A stretch of DNA of 10,075 nucleotides from Gammaproteobacteria bacterium (GTDB taxonomy: Bacteria > Pseudomonadota > Gammaproteobacteria > SZUA-229), in assembly GCA_011321985.1 (NCBI GenBank), contig DROB01000155.1, positions 1-10,075 on the forward strand, in the 5' to 3' direction. The position numbers were made by a program, and so were the translations under genes. The notes beneath the pieces were generated by a model. That model ran no database searches. It saw only the letters and a list, made by a program, of their open reading frames with translations, and had not been told where the DNA came from. Within the stretch, counting starts at the first letter, position 1. The number at the start of each line of letters is the position of its first letter. Positions 1 to 6,794 of the stretch are shown here, piece after piece.

Positions 1-345
1 CGGACTGCTCTGATATCGGTTGTGGTTTCCATTCTCACTATTGTTGTTTTCCAGAAAATCCTCGAAAAAACCAAACCAGCTGAATATCCGGTTTTTTACG
101 GTCTGTTTGCGGTGCCAGTCAATTATTTTATTCTGCAAGATCCGAAAGAATAATGCGGGCCATTCCTGCTGGTTTTTATCCGCATATTTCTGTGACAGCA
201 CCAGCATAGTATCCTGTACGATATCCAGTGCCTGGTCAGTATCTCTGGTCGCTAACTGTGCCATTCTGAATGCTCTTTTTTCAACGCCAGAGAGGAAGTG
301 ATTAAGTTCGTGATGCATATAGGCCTGTATTGTCTGGAACACCAT
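1..345 (-). CDS. ECF-type RNA polymerase sigma factor, N-terminal part (runs off left edge)
   Basis: The minus strand is open from an ATG at 345 to the window edge (115 codons), with an in-frame stop just upstream at 364-366. Residues about 24-80 look like sigma-70 region 2 of ECF sigma factors. A helix beginning RAFRMAQLATRDTDQALDIV is followed by QDTMLVL and then a WPALFFRILQNKIIDWHRK stretch, which corresponds to the core-binding and -10-recognition helices. The DNA-binding region 4 lies outside the window. An alternative start is the ATG at 318 (residue 10, MHHELNHF); neither start has a strong ribosome binding site. ECF sigma factors direct RNA polymerase to small stress or envelope regulons, usually under a co-encoded anti-sigma factor, which cannot be seen here. 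The gene lies behind the EF-hand gene on the same strand, 136 bases away. The family call is firm; the regulon is unknown. Confidence 0.8.
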   Translation of the reverse strand, partial: MVFQTIQAYMHHELNHFLSGVEKRAFRMAQLATRDTDQALDIVQDTMLVLSQKYADKNQQEWPALFFRILQNKIIDWHRKQTVKNRIFSWFGFFEDFLENNNSENGNHNRYQSSP

Positions 346-481
346 CTTTGCTACGATAAAATATCACAGGCTCCAGAGTGGTTCCACATAAATCCATAGA
401 TAACAGAAGTGCCCTGCAGGCTACGCCCGGATCATCACAGGCTAAATCGTTCTGAGAACTCTCTGGTCTTTCAGGGCTTGC
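346..481. other. Intergenic region between EF-hand gene and sigma factor gene
   Basis: These 136 bases probably hold the leader of the sigma factor gene. On the minus strand a GGAACC element about 16 bases ahead of a TATTTT-like stretch resembles an ECF-type -35 box, which would fit autoregulation, but the match is weak. The 10-mer ATCACAGGCT occurs twice in direct orientation, at 363-372 and 434-443. I see no hairpin with a T-run that would end the EF-hand transcript, so read-through into the sigma gene is possible. Confidence 0.35.
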
Positions 482-811
482 CTAAAAATCACGATCAACC
501 TGATCTAGCAGGTGGCGAGTAGTGTGTCGCTCAGCTCTTCCTGCATAGCCGTCATTATTACGGTCTGCATGATTTTTAATGTATCGCGCGTAACGTCGTT
601 CACGTTTTCCGATGCGGCCGTCATCATTGATATCGATACGGTTGTGGATATAGTTCGCATGGCGCAATTCAGGTTTGCTCAGCTGGCCGTTATTATTGCG
701 GTCAATCTGATCGAAGTGTCTCTGTGCTGCCTTGTCGAAGGTCTGTGCCTGTGCGGTGTTGCCCGACATCAGTGTAGCGATAGCGATGGCAAAAATAAGC
801 TGTCTTTTCAT
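482..811 (-). CDS. Secreted EF-hand calcium-binding protein
   Basis: This is a 109-residue protein. Residues 1-22 form a signal peptide (MKRQLIFAIAIATLMSGNTAQA, cut before QTF), so it is likely periplasmic. Three 12-residue EF-hand loops follow the DxDxDGxIxxxE pattern, at residues 37-48 (D-R-N-N-N-G...E), 60-71 (D-I-N-D-D-G...E) and 83-94 (D-R-N-N-D-G...E). Each has the invariant Gly at position 6 and Glu at position 12, so Ca2+ binding is likely. The protein ends in DQVDRDF, which looks like the first residues of a fourth loop. The ATG at 811 is preferred over the ATG at 823 because GGAG lies seven bases ahead of it and the signal peptide then begins directly with MKRQ. Many small bacterial EF-hand proteins have no known role; calcium sensing or buffering in the envelope is inference. 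Being next to an ECF sigma gene may matter. Confidence 0.85.
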   Translation of the reverse strand: MKRQLIFAIAIATLMSGNTAQAQTFDKAAQRHFDQIDRNNNGQLSKPELRHANYIHNRIDINDDGRIGKRERRYARYIKNHADRNNDGYAGRAERHTTRHLLDQVDRDF

Positions 812-893
812 GGTTTTCTCCATTGCAACAAATAGTTATACAGTGGCTATTTATTATTAGCCGTTACAGGTATTAACGTGCCAGATGGAGAAA

Positions 894-935
894 AGATGAC
901 AGGTGATCAGATTTTTATCTGATCACCTGTCATCT
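894..935 (-). terminator. Perfect 19-bp hairpin, probable terminator of the PfkB-family kinase gene
   Basis: Bases 894-912 (AGATGACAGGTGATCAGAT) are the exact reverse complement of 917-935, with a TTTT loop at 913-916. Read on the minus strand, the hairpin lies 20 bases past the kinase stop codon and is followed by TTTTCTCC, the arrangement of an intrinsic terminator. On the plus strand no T-run follows. A second partial pairing (CCAGAT at 881-886 with ATCTGG at 932-937) could compete with it. The unusually long perfect stem could also stabilise the 3' end of the mRNA. Confidence 0.7.
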
Positions 936-955
936 GGAAGAAAAAAGGGACAGGG

Positions 956-1939
956 TTATTTTGTAAGTGATTGATATTGTTTGATATTCAGCCGAGGACC
1001 AAACTGACTGACGATGATCGAAGACGCTTTACTAGCCAGTTTGCCTGATTGTTCATAGGACATGCCCCGTGACAGGCCATACATGAAGGCACCAGCAAAC
1101 AGGTCTCCCGCACCATTGGTATCAACCGCTTTTACGGCATGGGCATCGATCTCGATCAGTTGCTCGCCATCAAAAACAGCCGCACCTTCAGCACCCAGTG
1201 TGATAGCAAAGGTTCTTGCAAAGGTTCTAATGACATCGACGGCATCATCGATGGAGTCTTTTCGGGTGTAACTCAGGGCTTCAGCCTCATTGCAGAACAA
1301 TAGATCGATGCCATCACCGATGGTCTCACTGAATCCATCATGAAAATGTTCGACTACGAACGGGTCTGAAAATGTAAGTGCTGTTCTGATGTTATTCGCC
1401 TGAGCTATCCTGTGTGCTTCGATATTAGCAGCCTTTCCTGTCTCCGAAGTCGTCAGGTAACCTTCGAGGTAACAGAAGCCAGAATTTTTGATGGCATCTT
1501 CACTGACTTCATAGGGTGACAGTTCGGATGAGACACCGAGGAAGGTATGCATGGTGCGTTCCGCATCAGGTGTTACCATGACCAGGCATTTACCCGTTAT
1601 GCCACCTTTATGTTTACCGTCCATATTACAGTCGACACCAGCTGTTTTGAGGTCGTCGAGATAAAATTGGCCAAGCTCATCATCTGCGACCTTGCAGGAG
1701 TAGTAAGATGAGCCGCCCATCGAGCTAATGGCTATCAGCGTGTTCGCAGCGGATCCACCACTGGCTTTGTTGCCACCAAAAGCATCGAGCTGGCTGATTA
1801 ATTCATGTTGCTGGTTCTCATCTACCAGTGTCATAACACCTTTGTCTATATTGTTCTCCTCGAGAAACTGGTCATCGATCTCAAACTCCATATCGACAAG
1901 TGCATTACCCAGACCATAAACATCGTACTTACTCATCAT
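956..1939 (-). CDS. PfkB-family carbohydrate/nucleoside kinase (adenosine kinase-like)
   Basis: This 327-residue protein of normal family length phosphorylates a sugar or nucleoside hydroxyl with ATP in the cytoplasm. The N-terminal beta-strand reads VYGLGNALVDMEFEI. The first PfkB signature includes the glycine-rich substrate-binding motif GGSAANT at 61-67. The second is DTNGAGD at 273-279, where the GAGD turn forms the anion hole and Asp279 should be the catalytic base. SDPF (191-194) and NEAEA (217-221) match inner strands of the fold. Proteins with this N-terminus are usually labelled adenosine kinase in Gammaproteobacteria, but substrate cannot be fixed from sequence; ribose, inosine or another nucleoside remains possible. 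AAAGG lies six bases ahead of the first ATG; the second ATG, at 1936, is also usable. The gene has its own promoter and is transcribed divergently from the acyltransferase gene. Confidence 0.85.
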   Translation of the reverse strand: MMSKYDVYGLGNALVDMEFEIDDQFLEENNIDKGVMTLVDENQQHELISQLDAFGGNKASGGSAANTLIAISSMGGSSYYSCKVADDELGQFYLDDLKTAGVDCNMDGKHKGGITGKCLVMVTPDAERTMHTFLGVSSELSPYEVSEDAIKNSGFCYLEGYLTTSETGKAANIEAHRIAQANNIRTALTFSDPFVVEHFHDGFSETIGDGIDLLFCNEAEALSYTRKDSIDDAVDVIRTFARTFAITLGAEGAAVFDGEQLIEIDAHAVKAVDTNGAGDLFAGAFMYGLSRGMSYEQSGKLASKASSIIVSQFGPRLNIKQYQSLTK

Positions 1940-1970
1940 TTATACCTTTAGATATCTTAAAATGAGAGGC

Positions 1971-1999
1971 ATATTAGCGGTTGTTGGGCAATTTGTCAG
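1971..1999 (-). promoter_or_regulatory. Sigma-70-type promoter of the PfkB-family kinase gene
   Basis: On the minus strand CTGACA (1999-1994, five of six consensus bases) is followed by a 17-nt spacer and TAATAT (1976-1971). Transcription would begin near 1964, giving a leader of about 25 nt that carries the AAAGG ribosome binding site. Confidence 0.55.
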
Positions 2000-2022
2000 T
2001 GATTGTGTAATATGTGCCCATC

Positions 2023-3426
2023 ATGGAAACCATAACCCTGCCTTACTGGATATTTATCGTACTGGTGCTGTTCGCTGCCGTGATGGTCCTGGATCGTATC
2101 TTGTTACCGAGCATGCGCTGGTATCTGAAGCGGCGGGTCAACAGGGTTATCAATGAGATAAATACACGCCTCGATATAGAGATTCGTCCCATCCAGTTTA
2201 CCCGTCGGCAGGCACTCATCGATCAGCTCGTATTCGATGAAAAAGTCGTCGATGCTATCAAACTCTACGCAGACGAAAAGCAGATGCCCCACGCAGTCGC
2301 GCAACAAAAAGCTTATGAATATGCATCCGAAATCATCCCTGCCTTCAATGCCTATATCTATTTTCGTATCGGTTACTGGCTGGCAAAAAAACTGGCACGT
2401 CTGGTATACCGTGTGCGCGTTGGTTTTTATGACAGGGATAAGATAAGTCAGAGTGATACCAATGCCAGTGTCGTCTTCGTGATGAATCACCGCAGTAATA
2501 TGGATTATGTACTGGTGTCATTTTTAGTGGCAGAAAAAACCACCTTATCTTATGCGGTAGGGGAGTGGGCGAGGATATGGCCATTACAGACATTGATAAA
2601 AGCCATGGGAGCATTTTTTGTTCGACGAAATTCAGGCAATGAACTATATCGAAAAGTGCTGGAGCGTTATGTGAATATGTCGACGCGGGCAGGCGTTTGT
2701 CAGGCGGTGTTCCTCGAAGGAGGCCTGACAAAGGATGGTGCGCTGCGTGATCCACGTCTGGGTTTTCTCGATTATATGTTACGCGATTATCACCCGCATA
2801 ATGATAGAGATATTATTTTCATCCCGGTAGGAATCAATTACGACCGTGTTCTGGAAGACAGGAGCCTGGTCCGTCGGCTGGATAAAAGTGCCAGGAACAG
2901 GAGTGTGTGGTTTATCATAAAGACGACGATCGCATTTATCTTTAAAAATGCAATGCTGTCCAGAAAAAATCGCTGGCGGCGTTTTGGTTATGCTAGCGTG
3001 AATTTCGGAGAACCTGTTTCAGCTAGACAGTTCTGTGAGGCCAATGACGTGGATTTTAGTGCTCTGGATAAGGACGACAGATTCGGGCGTGTCGACGTTC
3101 TGGCCAAATCGATAATGAGTAACATCGCACAGGTCGTCCCGGTAGTCCCGGTCGCTCTGATGAGTGAAGTGTTGATAAAAAACAGGGAACAGTGGAAGAG
3201 TGAGCTAGAACTGAAAACTCTGTGTGCGGATAGAATAGAAGAACTGAAAAATTCAGGCGCACCTATCGATATATCTTCGAGTGCACTCGAAAGTGTGTTG
3301 CGTGCTGCGATGGATATCCTGATAGGACGTGGCATATTGCAGGAAAAAGATAATCTGTATCGGATGGATGAATCTGAAGTGGATATTGTTGCTTACTATG
3401 CTAACTCCATCGCCCATTGGCGATAG
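2023..3426 (+). CDS. PlsB-like glycerol-3-phosphate/lysophosphatidate acyltransferase, short form
   Basis: The product is a 467-residue membrane acyltransferase that probably transfers an acyl chain to glycerol-3-phosphate or a related acceptor in phospholipid synthesis. One N-terminal membrane segment (YWIFIVLVLFAAVMVL) anchors it. The LPLAT motifs are in order, numbered from the GTG at 2014: NHRSNMDY at 158-165 (catalytic HX4D, His159 and Asp164), GAFFVRR at 199-205, FLEGGLTKDG at 233-242 (the EGG of motif III) and IFIPVGINYD at 268-277 (motif IV). The C-terminus has VPVVPVALM and ends in YYANSIAHW, which resembles the conserved tail of PlsB. Classical PlsB has about 800 residues, so this form lacks most of the N-terminal region. 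Start choice is uncertain: GTG 2014 and ATG 2023 are in frame, and neither has a Shine-Dalgarno sequence. The acyl donor and acceptor are not certain. Confidence 0.8.
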   Translation: METITLPYWIFIVLVLFAAVMVLDRILLPSMRWYLKRRVNRVINEINTRLDIEIRPIQFTRRQALIDQLVFDEKVVDAIKLYADEKQMPHAVAQQKAYEYASEIIPAFNAYIYFRIGYWLAKKLARLVYRVRVGFYDRDKISQSDTNASVVFVMNHRSNMDYVLVSFLVAEKTTLSYAVGEWARIWPLQTLIKAMGAFFVRRNSGNELYRKVLERYVNMSTRAGVCQAVFLEGGLTKDGALRDPRLGFLDYMLRDYHPHNDRDIIFIPVGINYDRVLEDRSLVRRLDKSARNRSVWFIIKTTIAFIFKNAMLSRKNRWRRFGYASVNFGEPVSARQFCEANDVDFSALDKDDRFGRVDVLAKSIMSNIAQVVPVVPVALMSEVLIKNREQWKSELELKTLCADRIEELKNSGAPIDISSSALESVLRAAMDILIGRGILQEKDNLYRMDESEVDIVAYYANSIAHWR

Positions 3427-3457
3427 TATGCTCCCAGGGTTGGGTGGTAGTCGAATT

Positions 3458-3500
3458 AATCAGGTTTCACTCAGGCTGTTTTTTAGGCTGCCTGATTTTT
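3458..3500 (+). terminator. Probable terminator of the PlsB-like gene, inside the end of the convergent gene
   Basis: AATCAGG (3458-3464) pairs with CCTGATT (3491-3497), and the stem runs into a T-run at 3496-3500. An alternative inner stem pairs CAGGC (3472-3476) with GCCTG (3490-3494). It lies 32 bases past the acyltransferase stop codon and overlaps the last codons of the DsrE-like gene on the other strand. The long loop makes it only a moderate candidate. Confidence 0.4.
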
Positions 3501-3925
3501 CCACACCCATAACCAGCTGCTTTTAGACGTTGAAGTTCGGTATCTATCGCTACCTTTGAGGTGCCTGTTGAATAGTGTCTCTTATTGCTCGAAGGTGCAG
3601 TACAGATAATAAAATTTACCCCCTGAGTTTCCAGTTTTTTTATCTTCTCCTGTATCTCAGGGCCAGGGGTCCCGTATTCGAGTCTGGTATTTCTGGTCAC
3701 ATTCGTATCCAGATACAGGGCAAGGCCGTTGCCAAACAAAATGATGTTCAGGCCGGATTCCGTGGTGTCAACCTGATGTTGTATGTCACCCATAAGTCTG
3801 GATTGTGAGGCAGGATTATCGAAATCGACTTCATATGTATATGCATTGCCAGTATAAATTTTCTCAGCAATAGCCGTATTTGTTGAGAGCAGGAAGGTGA
3901 GTATGAGAATATCGGTTATGCGCAT
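3467..3925 (-). CDS. Secreted DsrE-like protein
   Basis: The product has 152 residues and begins with a signal peptide (MRITDILILTFLLSTNTAIA, cut before EK), so it should act in the periplasm. The mature part resembles the DsrE/DsrF-like fold. A SGLNIILFGNGLALYL strand-helix unit at 58-72 corresponds to the usual 'VVVHGPGL' segment. A charged helix at 89-100 follows, then QGVNFIICTA at 101-110, whose Cys108 sits where many DsrE-type proteins carry their reactive cysteine. A second cysteine, Cys141, lies near the lysine-rich C-terminus. DsrE-type proteins bind or move sulfur as persulfide, but secreted members are poorly described, so sulfur handling is inference. The ATG at 3925 is preferred over a TTG at 3928. 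The next gene upstream on this strand is 59 bases away, so the two may be co-transcribed. Confidence 0.55.
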   Translation of the reverse strand: MRITDILILTFLLSTNTAIAEKIYTGNAYTYEVDFDNPASQSRLMGDIQHQVDTTESGLNIILFGNGLALYLDTNVTRNTRLEYGTPGPEIQEKIKKLETQGVNFIICTAPSSNKRHYSTGTSKVAIDTELQRLKAAGYGCGKIRQPKKQPE

Positions 3926-3984
3926 CAAAGGGTTTGCCTTGTAAGTCAGAGTGTATGGTTGATCAGGCTGGATACATTGAATGC

Positions 3985-4269
3985 CTACGTGCCGATCAGT
4001 TGCAGCAATCGTTCGTAGACAAGATCGAAATTATTGTAGCGGTAGTCATCCAGTTGTGATCGTATATTTTTGTCCAGGCTTGAAAATACCTCTTTCCTTT
4101 GAAGAGCGGTCATCATGTTATTCTCTATTAGCTCATGAGCTACATCCCAGGCTTCTCTGGCAGGTGTTTGTATTGCCGACATAGAGCAGCCGTCCATCAG
4201 TTCTCCCGACTGGCATTTCTCTTTTATCCTGTCTGCTTCCTTATCTATTTGTTCAAGAGTGAGTTCCAT
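3985..4269 (-). CDS. Hypothetical 94-residue helical protein
   Basis: I do not recognise this protein. It has no signal peptide or membrane segment, is rich in charged residues, and looks helical throughout (EQIDKEADRIKEKCQSGEL, then AREAWDVAHELIENN, then LDDYRYNNFDLVYERLLQLI). Two cysteines, Cys19 and Cys28, flank GELMDG. It starts at the ATG at 4269, with no clear ribosome binding site. It is the closest upstream neighbour of the DsrE-like gene on the same strand, and continuous codon use over 94 residues supports a real gene, but no function can be assigned. It could be a small regulatory or structural protein. Confidence 0.55.
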   Translation of the reverse strand: MELTLEQIDKEADRIKEKCQSGELMDGCSMSAIQTPAREAWDVAHELIENNMMTALQRKEVFSSLDKNIRSQLDDYRYNNFDLVYERLLQLIGT

Positions 4270-4526
4270 GGCATTTTACTAACTTTATTCAGAGGTACCC
4301 TGGTTAATGGTGTCTTTGGTGAAACTATCGATAATATTATTGCCGTCAAAGTTTTTATACTTTATTTTTGCTATTGATATATCTCTATCAAAGCGATCAG
4401 TGGCTGTAAATTACGCTGTCTCTTAACAGATTACAACTTCAGCTAATAAAAGGATTCATTCTGTCCGAGGGGTTGAGGTATGAAGGTTTTGTTTTTGGGA
4501 GAAATACATCAGAAATGACTTTTTCA
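4270..4526. other. AT-rich intergenic region without a supported gene
   Basis: Together with the tRNA promoter that follows, this is about 320 bases without a protein gene. It should hold the promoter of the 94-residue protein gene on the minus strand. A TTGACG box is visible there (revcomp of 4352-4357), but no good -10 box stands at the right distance. An inverted repeat, TTGATA (4374-4379) and TATCAA (4386-4391) with a 6-nt spacer, could be an operator. Nothing else stands out. Confidence 0.3.
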
Positions 4527-4554
4527 TGGACACTTTCAGATTAAACGATAGAAT
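4527..4554 (+). promoter_or_regulatory. Promoter of the tRNA-Pro gene
   Basis: TGGACA (4527-4532, five of six consensus bases) is followed by a 16-nt spacer and TAGAAT (4549-4554, five of six). Transcription would begin near 4561, about 30 bases ahead of the mature tRNA, so a short 5' leader would be removed by RNase P. Confidence 0.6.
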
Positions 4555-4589
4555 ACGGCTTGATATGACGGTACTCTCAGAGTAAGTGT

Positions 4590-4666
4590 CGGGGTGTAGC
4601 GCAGCCTGGTAGCGTGCTTCGTTCGGGACGAAGAGGTCGGAGGTTCAAATCCTCTCACCCCGACCA
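4590..4666 (+). tRNA. tRNA-Pro (anticodon CGG)
   Basis: The 77-nt sequence folds into a full cloverleaf. The acceptor stem CGGGGTG (4590-4596) pairs perfectly with CACCCCG (4656-4662), followed by an encoded ACCA end. The anticodon stem CTTCG/CGAAG encloses the loop TTCGGGA, giving anticodon CGG at 4624-4626 (reads CCG). The variable loop is AGGTC, and the T arm is GGAGG-TTCAAAT-CCTCT with one G-T wobble. C1-G72 fits proline. The isoacceptor corresponds to proK of Escherichia coli. The 3' end is not repeated elsewhere in the window, so nothing indicates an integrated element here. Confidence 0.97.
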
Positions 4667-4808
4667 TTTCAAAGTCATGGATGCCTGGAGCCAAAGGGTT
4701 TACTGTTGTAGAAATACCCTGAAAACATGGCTTTTATGTAGCAGATGGGCTATTTTTAATCAGAGCTTCCCTAATCAATATCGCTTCGACCATTCAGAAA
4801 CAGGACAA

Positions 4809-6725
4809 ATGATCTCACAGACAGAATCATCAGTTATCAGCCCGGCTGAGGTGGCATCTTCTCTGGTCGAGAAATCTGCCAGTCCACAGGATGAGCGCAT
4901 ACTGCAGACTCAGATTACCCGTTTAATTACGGGTTCAGGTTTTAGTAATGTCGCTGGTATAGCGATGGCAGCTATCTGGGTGGGCCTGATATGGAAAGAT
5001 CTGCCACACGAGATTCTTATCGTCTGGTTAGGTGTGATGTTGCTCCTGTTCCTCTATCGTTTCAGTACGCATTATTTCAAGCTGTACTCAGACGAAAGCA
5101 AGTTGCCCATAAATAAATATGTAGTCCGACGCTGGTATCTGGTCTCGGTCTTTCTGACCGGCACGGGCTGGGGCATCACCTCGACATTGATGTTTCCATT
5201 TAATGAGCTGCATCAGATCATACTGGCTTTTATCCTTGTCGGTGTGTCCGCCTCTGGTGTCTCTTACTCTCCTGTTGCCTGGGTATATTATGGTTTTGTC
5301 GGCAGCGCGTTATTGCCGCTGATGATCCGCTTATTCTATGTTGGCGGTGAAGTTTATTATGCGCTGTCTGCGATGACGTTATTCTTTGTCGGTGTGATGA
5401 TCATGGCGGTACATCGCATGTATAAATCATCGATAACTGAACTTGGCTTATCTTATAAAAATGAAACCCTGATAGAAGGTTTGACCAAGGCCAGTACTCA
5501 CCTGGAAAGCCTCAATGATGATCTGAAAGATGAGATCGATCACGGCAAAAAGATAGAGGCACAGTTGAAGGTGGCCAAGGAAAATGCAGAAAAAATGAGT
5601 CAGGCCAAAGGCGAATTTTTAGCGAACATGAGTCATGAGATCCGGACACCGATGAATGGCGTGATCGGTACCTTGCAGCTGCTGGAAGATACGGATCTGA
5701 GTGTTGAGCAGAAGGAATTTGTCGAAACAGCACATAAGTCAGCTGACGCTTTACTGGCTATCCTGAACGATATTCTGGATTTATCCAAGATCGAGGCAGG
5801 TAAGTTGAGCTTTGAAAATATCGCATTTGATCTGAACCAGATCATAAAAGATATCGTGGTGCTGCATTCTCTAAAAGCTGAACAGCAGAGTGTGTCGATG
5901 GTACAGCAGATCGATGAGGCATTGCCTCCTGCATTGATGGGTGACCCGACGAGGATGCGACAGGTCATCGTAAACCTGGTTTCTAATGCGCTGAAATTTA
6001 CTGATCAGGGCGAGGTGAAGATCGGTGTCGAGGTGGTGAAGTCGGCAGAAGACAGTGTTGATCTGAAAATATTTGTGTCAGATACCGGCATCGGTATCCC
6101 GCTGGCAGCACAAAAAACATTGTTTAATGCTTTTACCCAGGCGGATGGTTCGACCACCAGGAAATATGGGGGGACAGGATTGGGCCTGGCTATCGTCAGC
6201 CAGCTGGTGGATATGATGAACGGTGTTCTGGGTGTGGACAGTGTTGAGGGTAAAGGTTCGATGTTCTGGTTTACGGCGACATTCCAATGTTCAGATGAGG
6301 CGATACAGGCTGCTACCGAAGTCACTGTCGATGATGATCCGATACAACTTGAGGCCAAAATACTCCTGGTCGAAGATAATCCCATCAACCAGATGGTGGC
6401 GCAAAAGATGCTGGAAAAACTCGGCCTGAAAGCAACGTTGGCAAATAATGGAGTTGAGGCACTTTCCTTACTGGAAACGCAGAGTTACGACCTGGTGCTG
6501 ATGGATTGTCAGATGCCGGAGATGGACGGGTTTGATGCTACCCGTGAGATCAGAAAGCACGCTCTCAAAGCGATAAACCAGCACGCCCTGCCCATAGTGG
6601 CGATGACAGCGAACGTGATGTCTGGTGACCGTGAACGCTGTCTGGAAGTGGGCATGGATGATTATATCGGTAAACCGGTGCAGCGCGATCAGTTGGAGTC
6701 TGTGCTCAGGAAGTGGCTGGGTTAA
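4809..6725 (+). CDS. Membrane hybrid sensor histidine kinase with C-terminal receiver domain
   Basis: This 638-residue inner-membrane kinase senses an unknown signal and passes phosphate from histidine to its own receiver domain. Six hydrophobic segments lie at about residues 44-62, 67-84, 110-129, 134-150, 154-176 and 182-201. They form a compact membrane sensor with no large periplasmic domain. A coiled-coil linker at 208-265 leads into the HisKA H-box (SHEIRTPMNG, phosphorylated His276). The ATPase domain has an N-box (NLVSNALKF, 389-397), DTGIGIP (425-431) and GGTGLGL (454-460). The receiver at 517-638 has the acidic pair Glu522-Asp523, phosphoacceptor Asp566 (LMDCQMP), Thr600 and Lys622. 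No HPt domain or partner regulator is nearby. The start at 4809 has AGGA just ahead; the reading frame stays open back into the tRNA gene, but earlier starts have no ribosome binding site. It may be read from the tRNA promoter. Confidence 0.92.
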   Translation: MISQTESSVISPAEVASSLVEKSASPQDERILQTQITRLITGSGFSNVAGIAMAAIWVGLIWKDLPHEILIVWLGVMLLLFLYRFSTHYFKLYSDESKLPINKYVVRRWYLVSVFLTGTGWGITSTLMFPFNELHQIILAFILVGVSASGVSYSPVAWVYYGFVGSALLPLMIRLFYVGGEVYYALSAMTLFFVGVMIMAVHRMYKSSITELGLSYKNETLIEGLTKASTHLESLNDDLKDEIDHGKKIEAQLKVAKENAEKMSQAKGEFLANMSHEIRTPMNGVIGTLQLLEDTDLSVEQKEFVETAHKSADALLAILNDILDLSKIEAGKLSFENIAFDLNQIIKDIVVLHSLKAEQQSVSMVQQIDEALPPALMGDPTRMRQVIVNLVSNALKFTDQGEVKIGVEVVKSAEDSVDLKIFVSDTGIGIPLAAQKTLFNAFTQADGSTTRKYGGTGLGLAIVSQLVDMMNGVLGVDSVEGKGSMFWFTATFQCSDEAIQAATEVTVDDDPIQLEAKILLVEDNPINQMVAQKMLEKLGLKATLANNGVEALSLLETQSYDLVLMDCQMPEMDGFDATREIRKHALKAINQHALPIVAMTANVMSGDRERCLEVGMDDYIGKPVQRDQLESVLRKWLG

Positions 6726-6794
6726 TTTCGATATAGCAGTGGCAAACATGTTTTTGATGTCTGCTTTGCGTCGGAGACAGTCTCTTGCTCCATG

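Noticed and set aside
363..443. Direct repeat ATCACAGGCT, 71 bases apart
   Set aside because: Only two 10-base copies with no flanking similarity; too little to call a repeat element or operator pair.
512..835. Long plus-strand frame opposite the EF-hand gene
   Set aside because: It is an antisense shadow. The minus strand has a signal peptide and three canonical calcium loops.
4480..4518. A 12-codon reading frame (MKVLFLGEIHQK) behind a GAGG sequence, possible leader peptide
   Set aside because: It is very short, the GAGG lies too close to the ATG, and no attenuator or regulated biosynthetic gene follows.
4614..4808. Upstream extension of the sensor kinase reading frame beginning inside the tRNA gene
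   Set aside because: It overlaps the tRNA, has no ribosome binding site and adds a sequence without domain features. The ATG at 4809 has AGGA ahead of it.
6005..6388. Minus-strand frame opposite the sensor kinase
   Set aside because: It is an antisense shadow of the ATPase and receiver coding sequence, whose motifs are intact.
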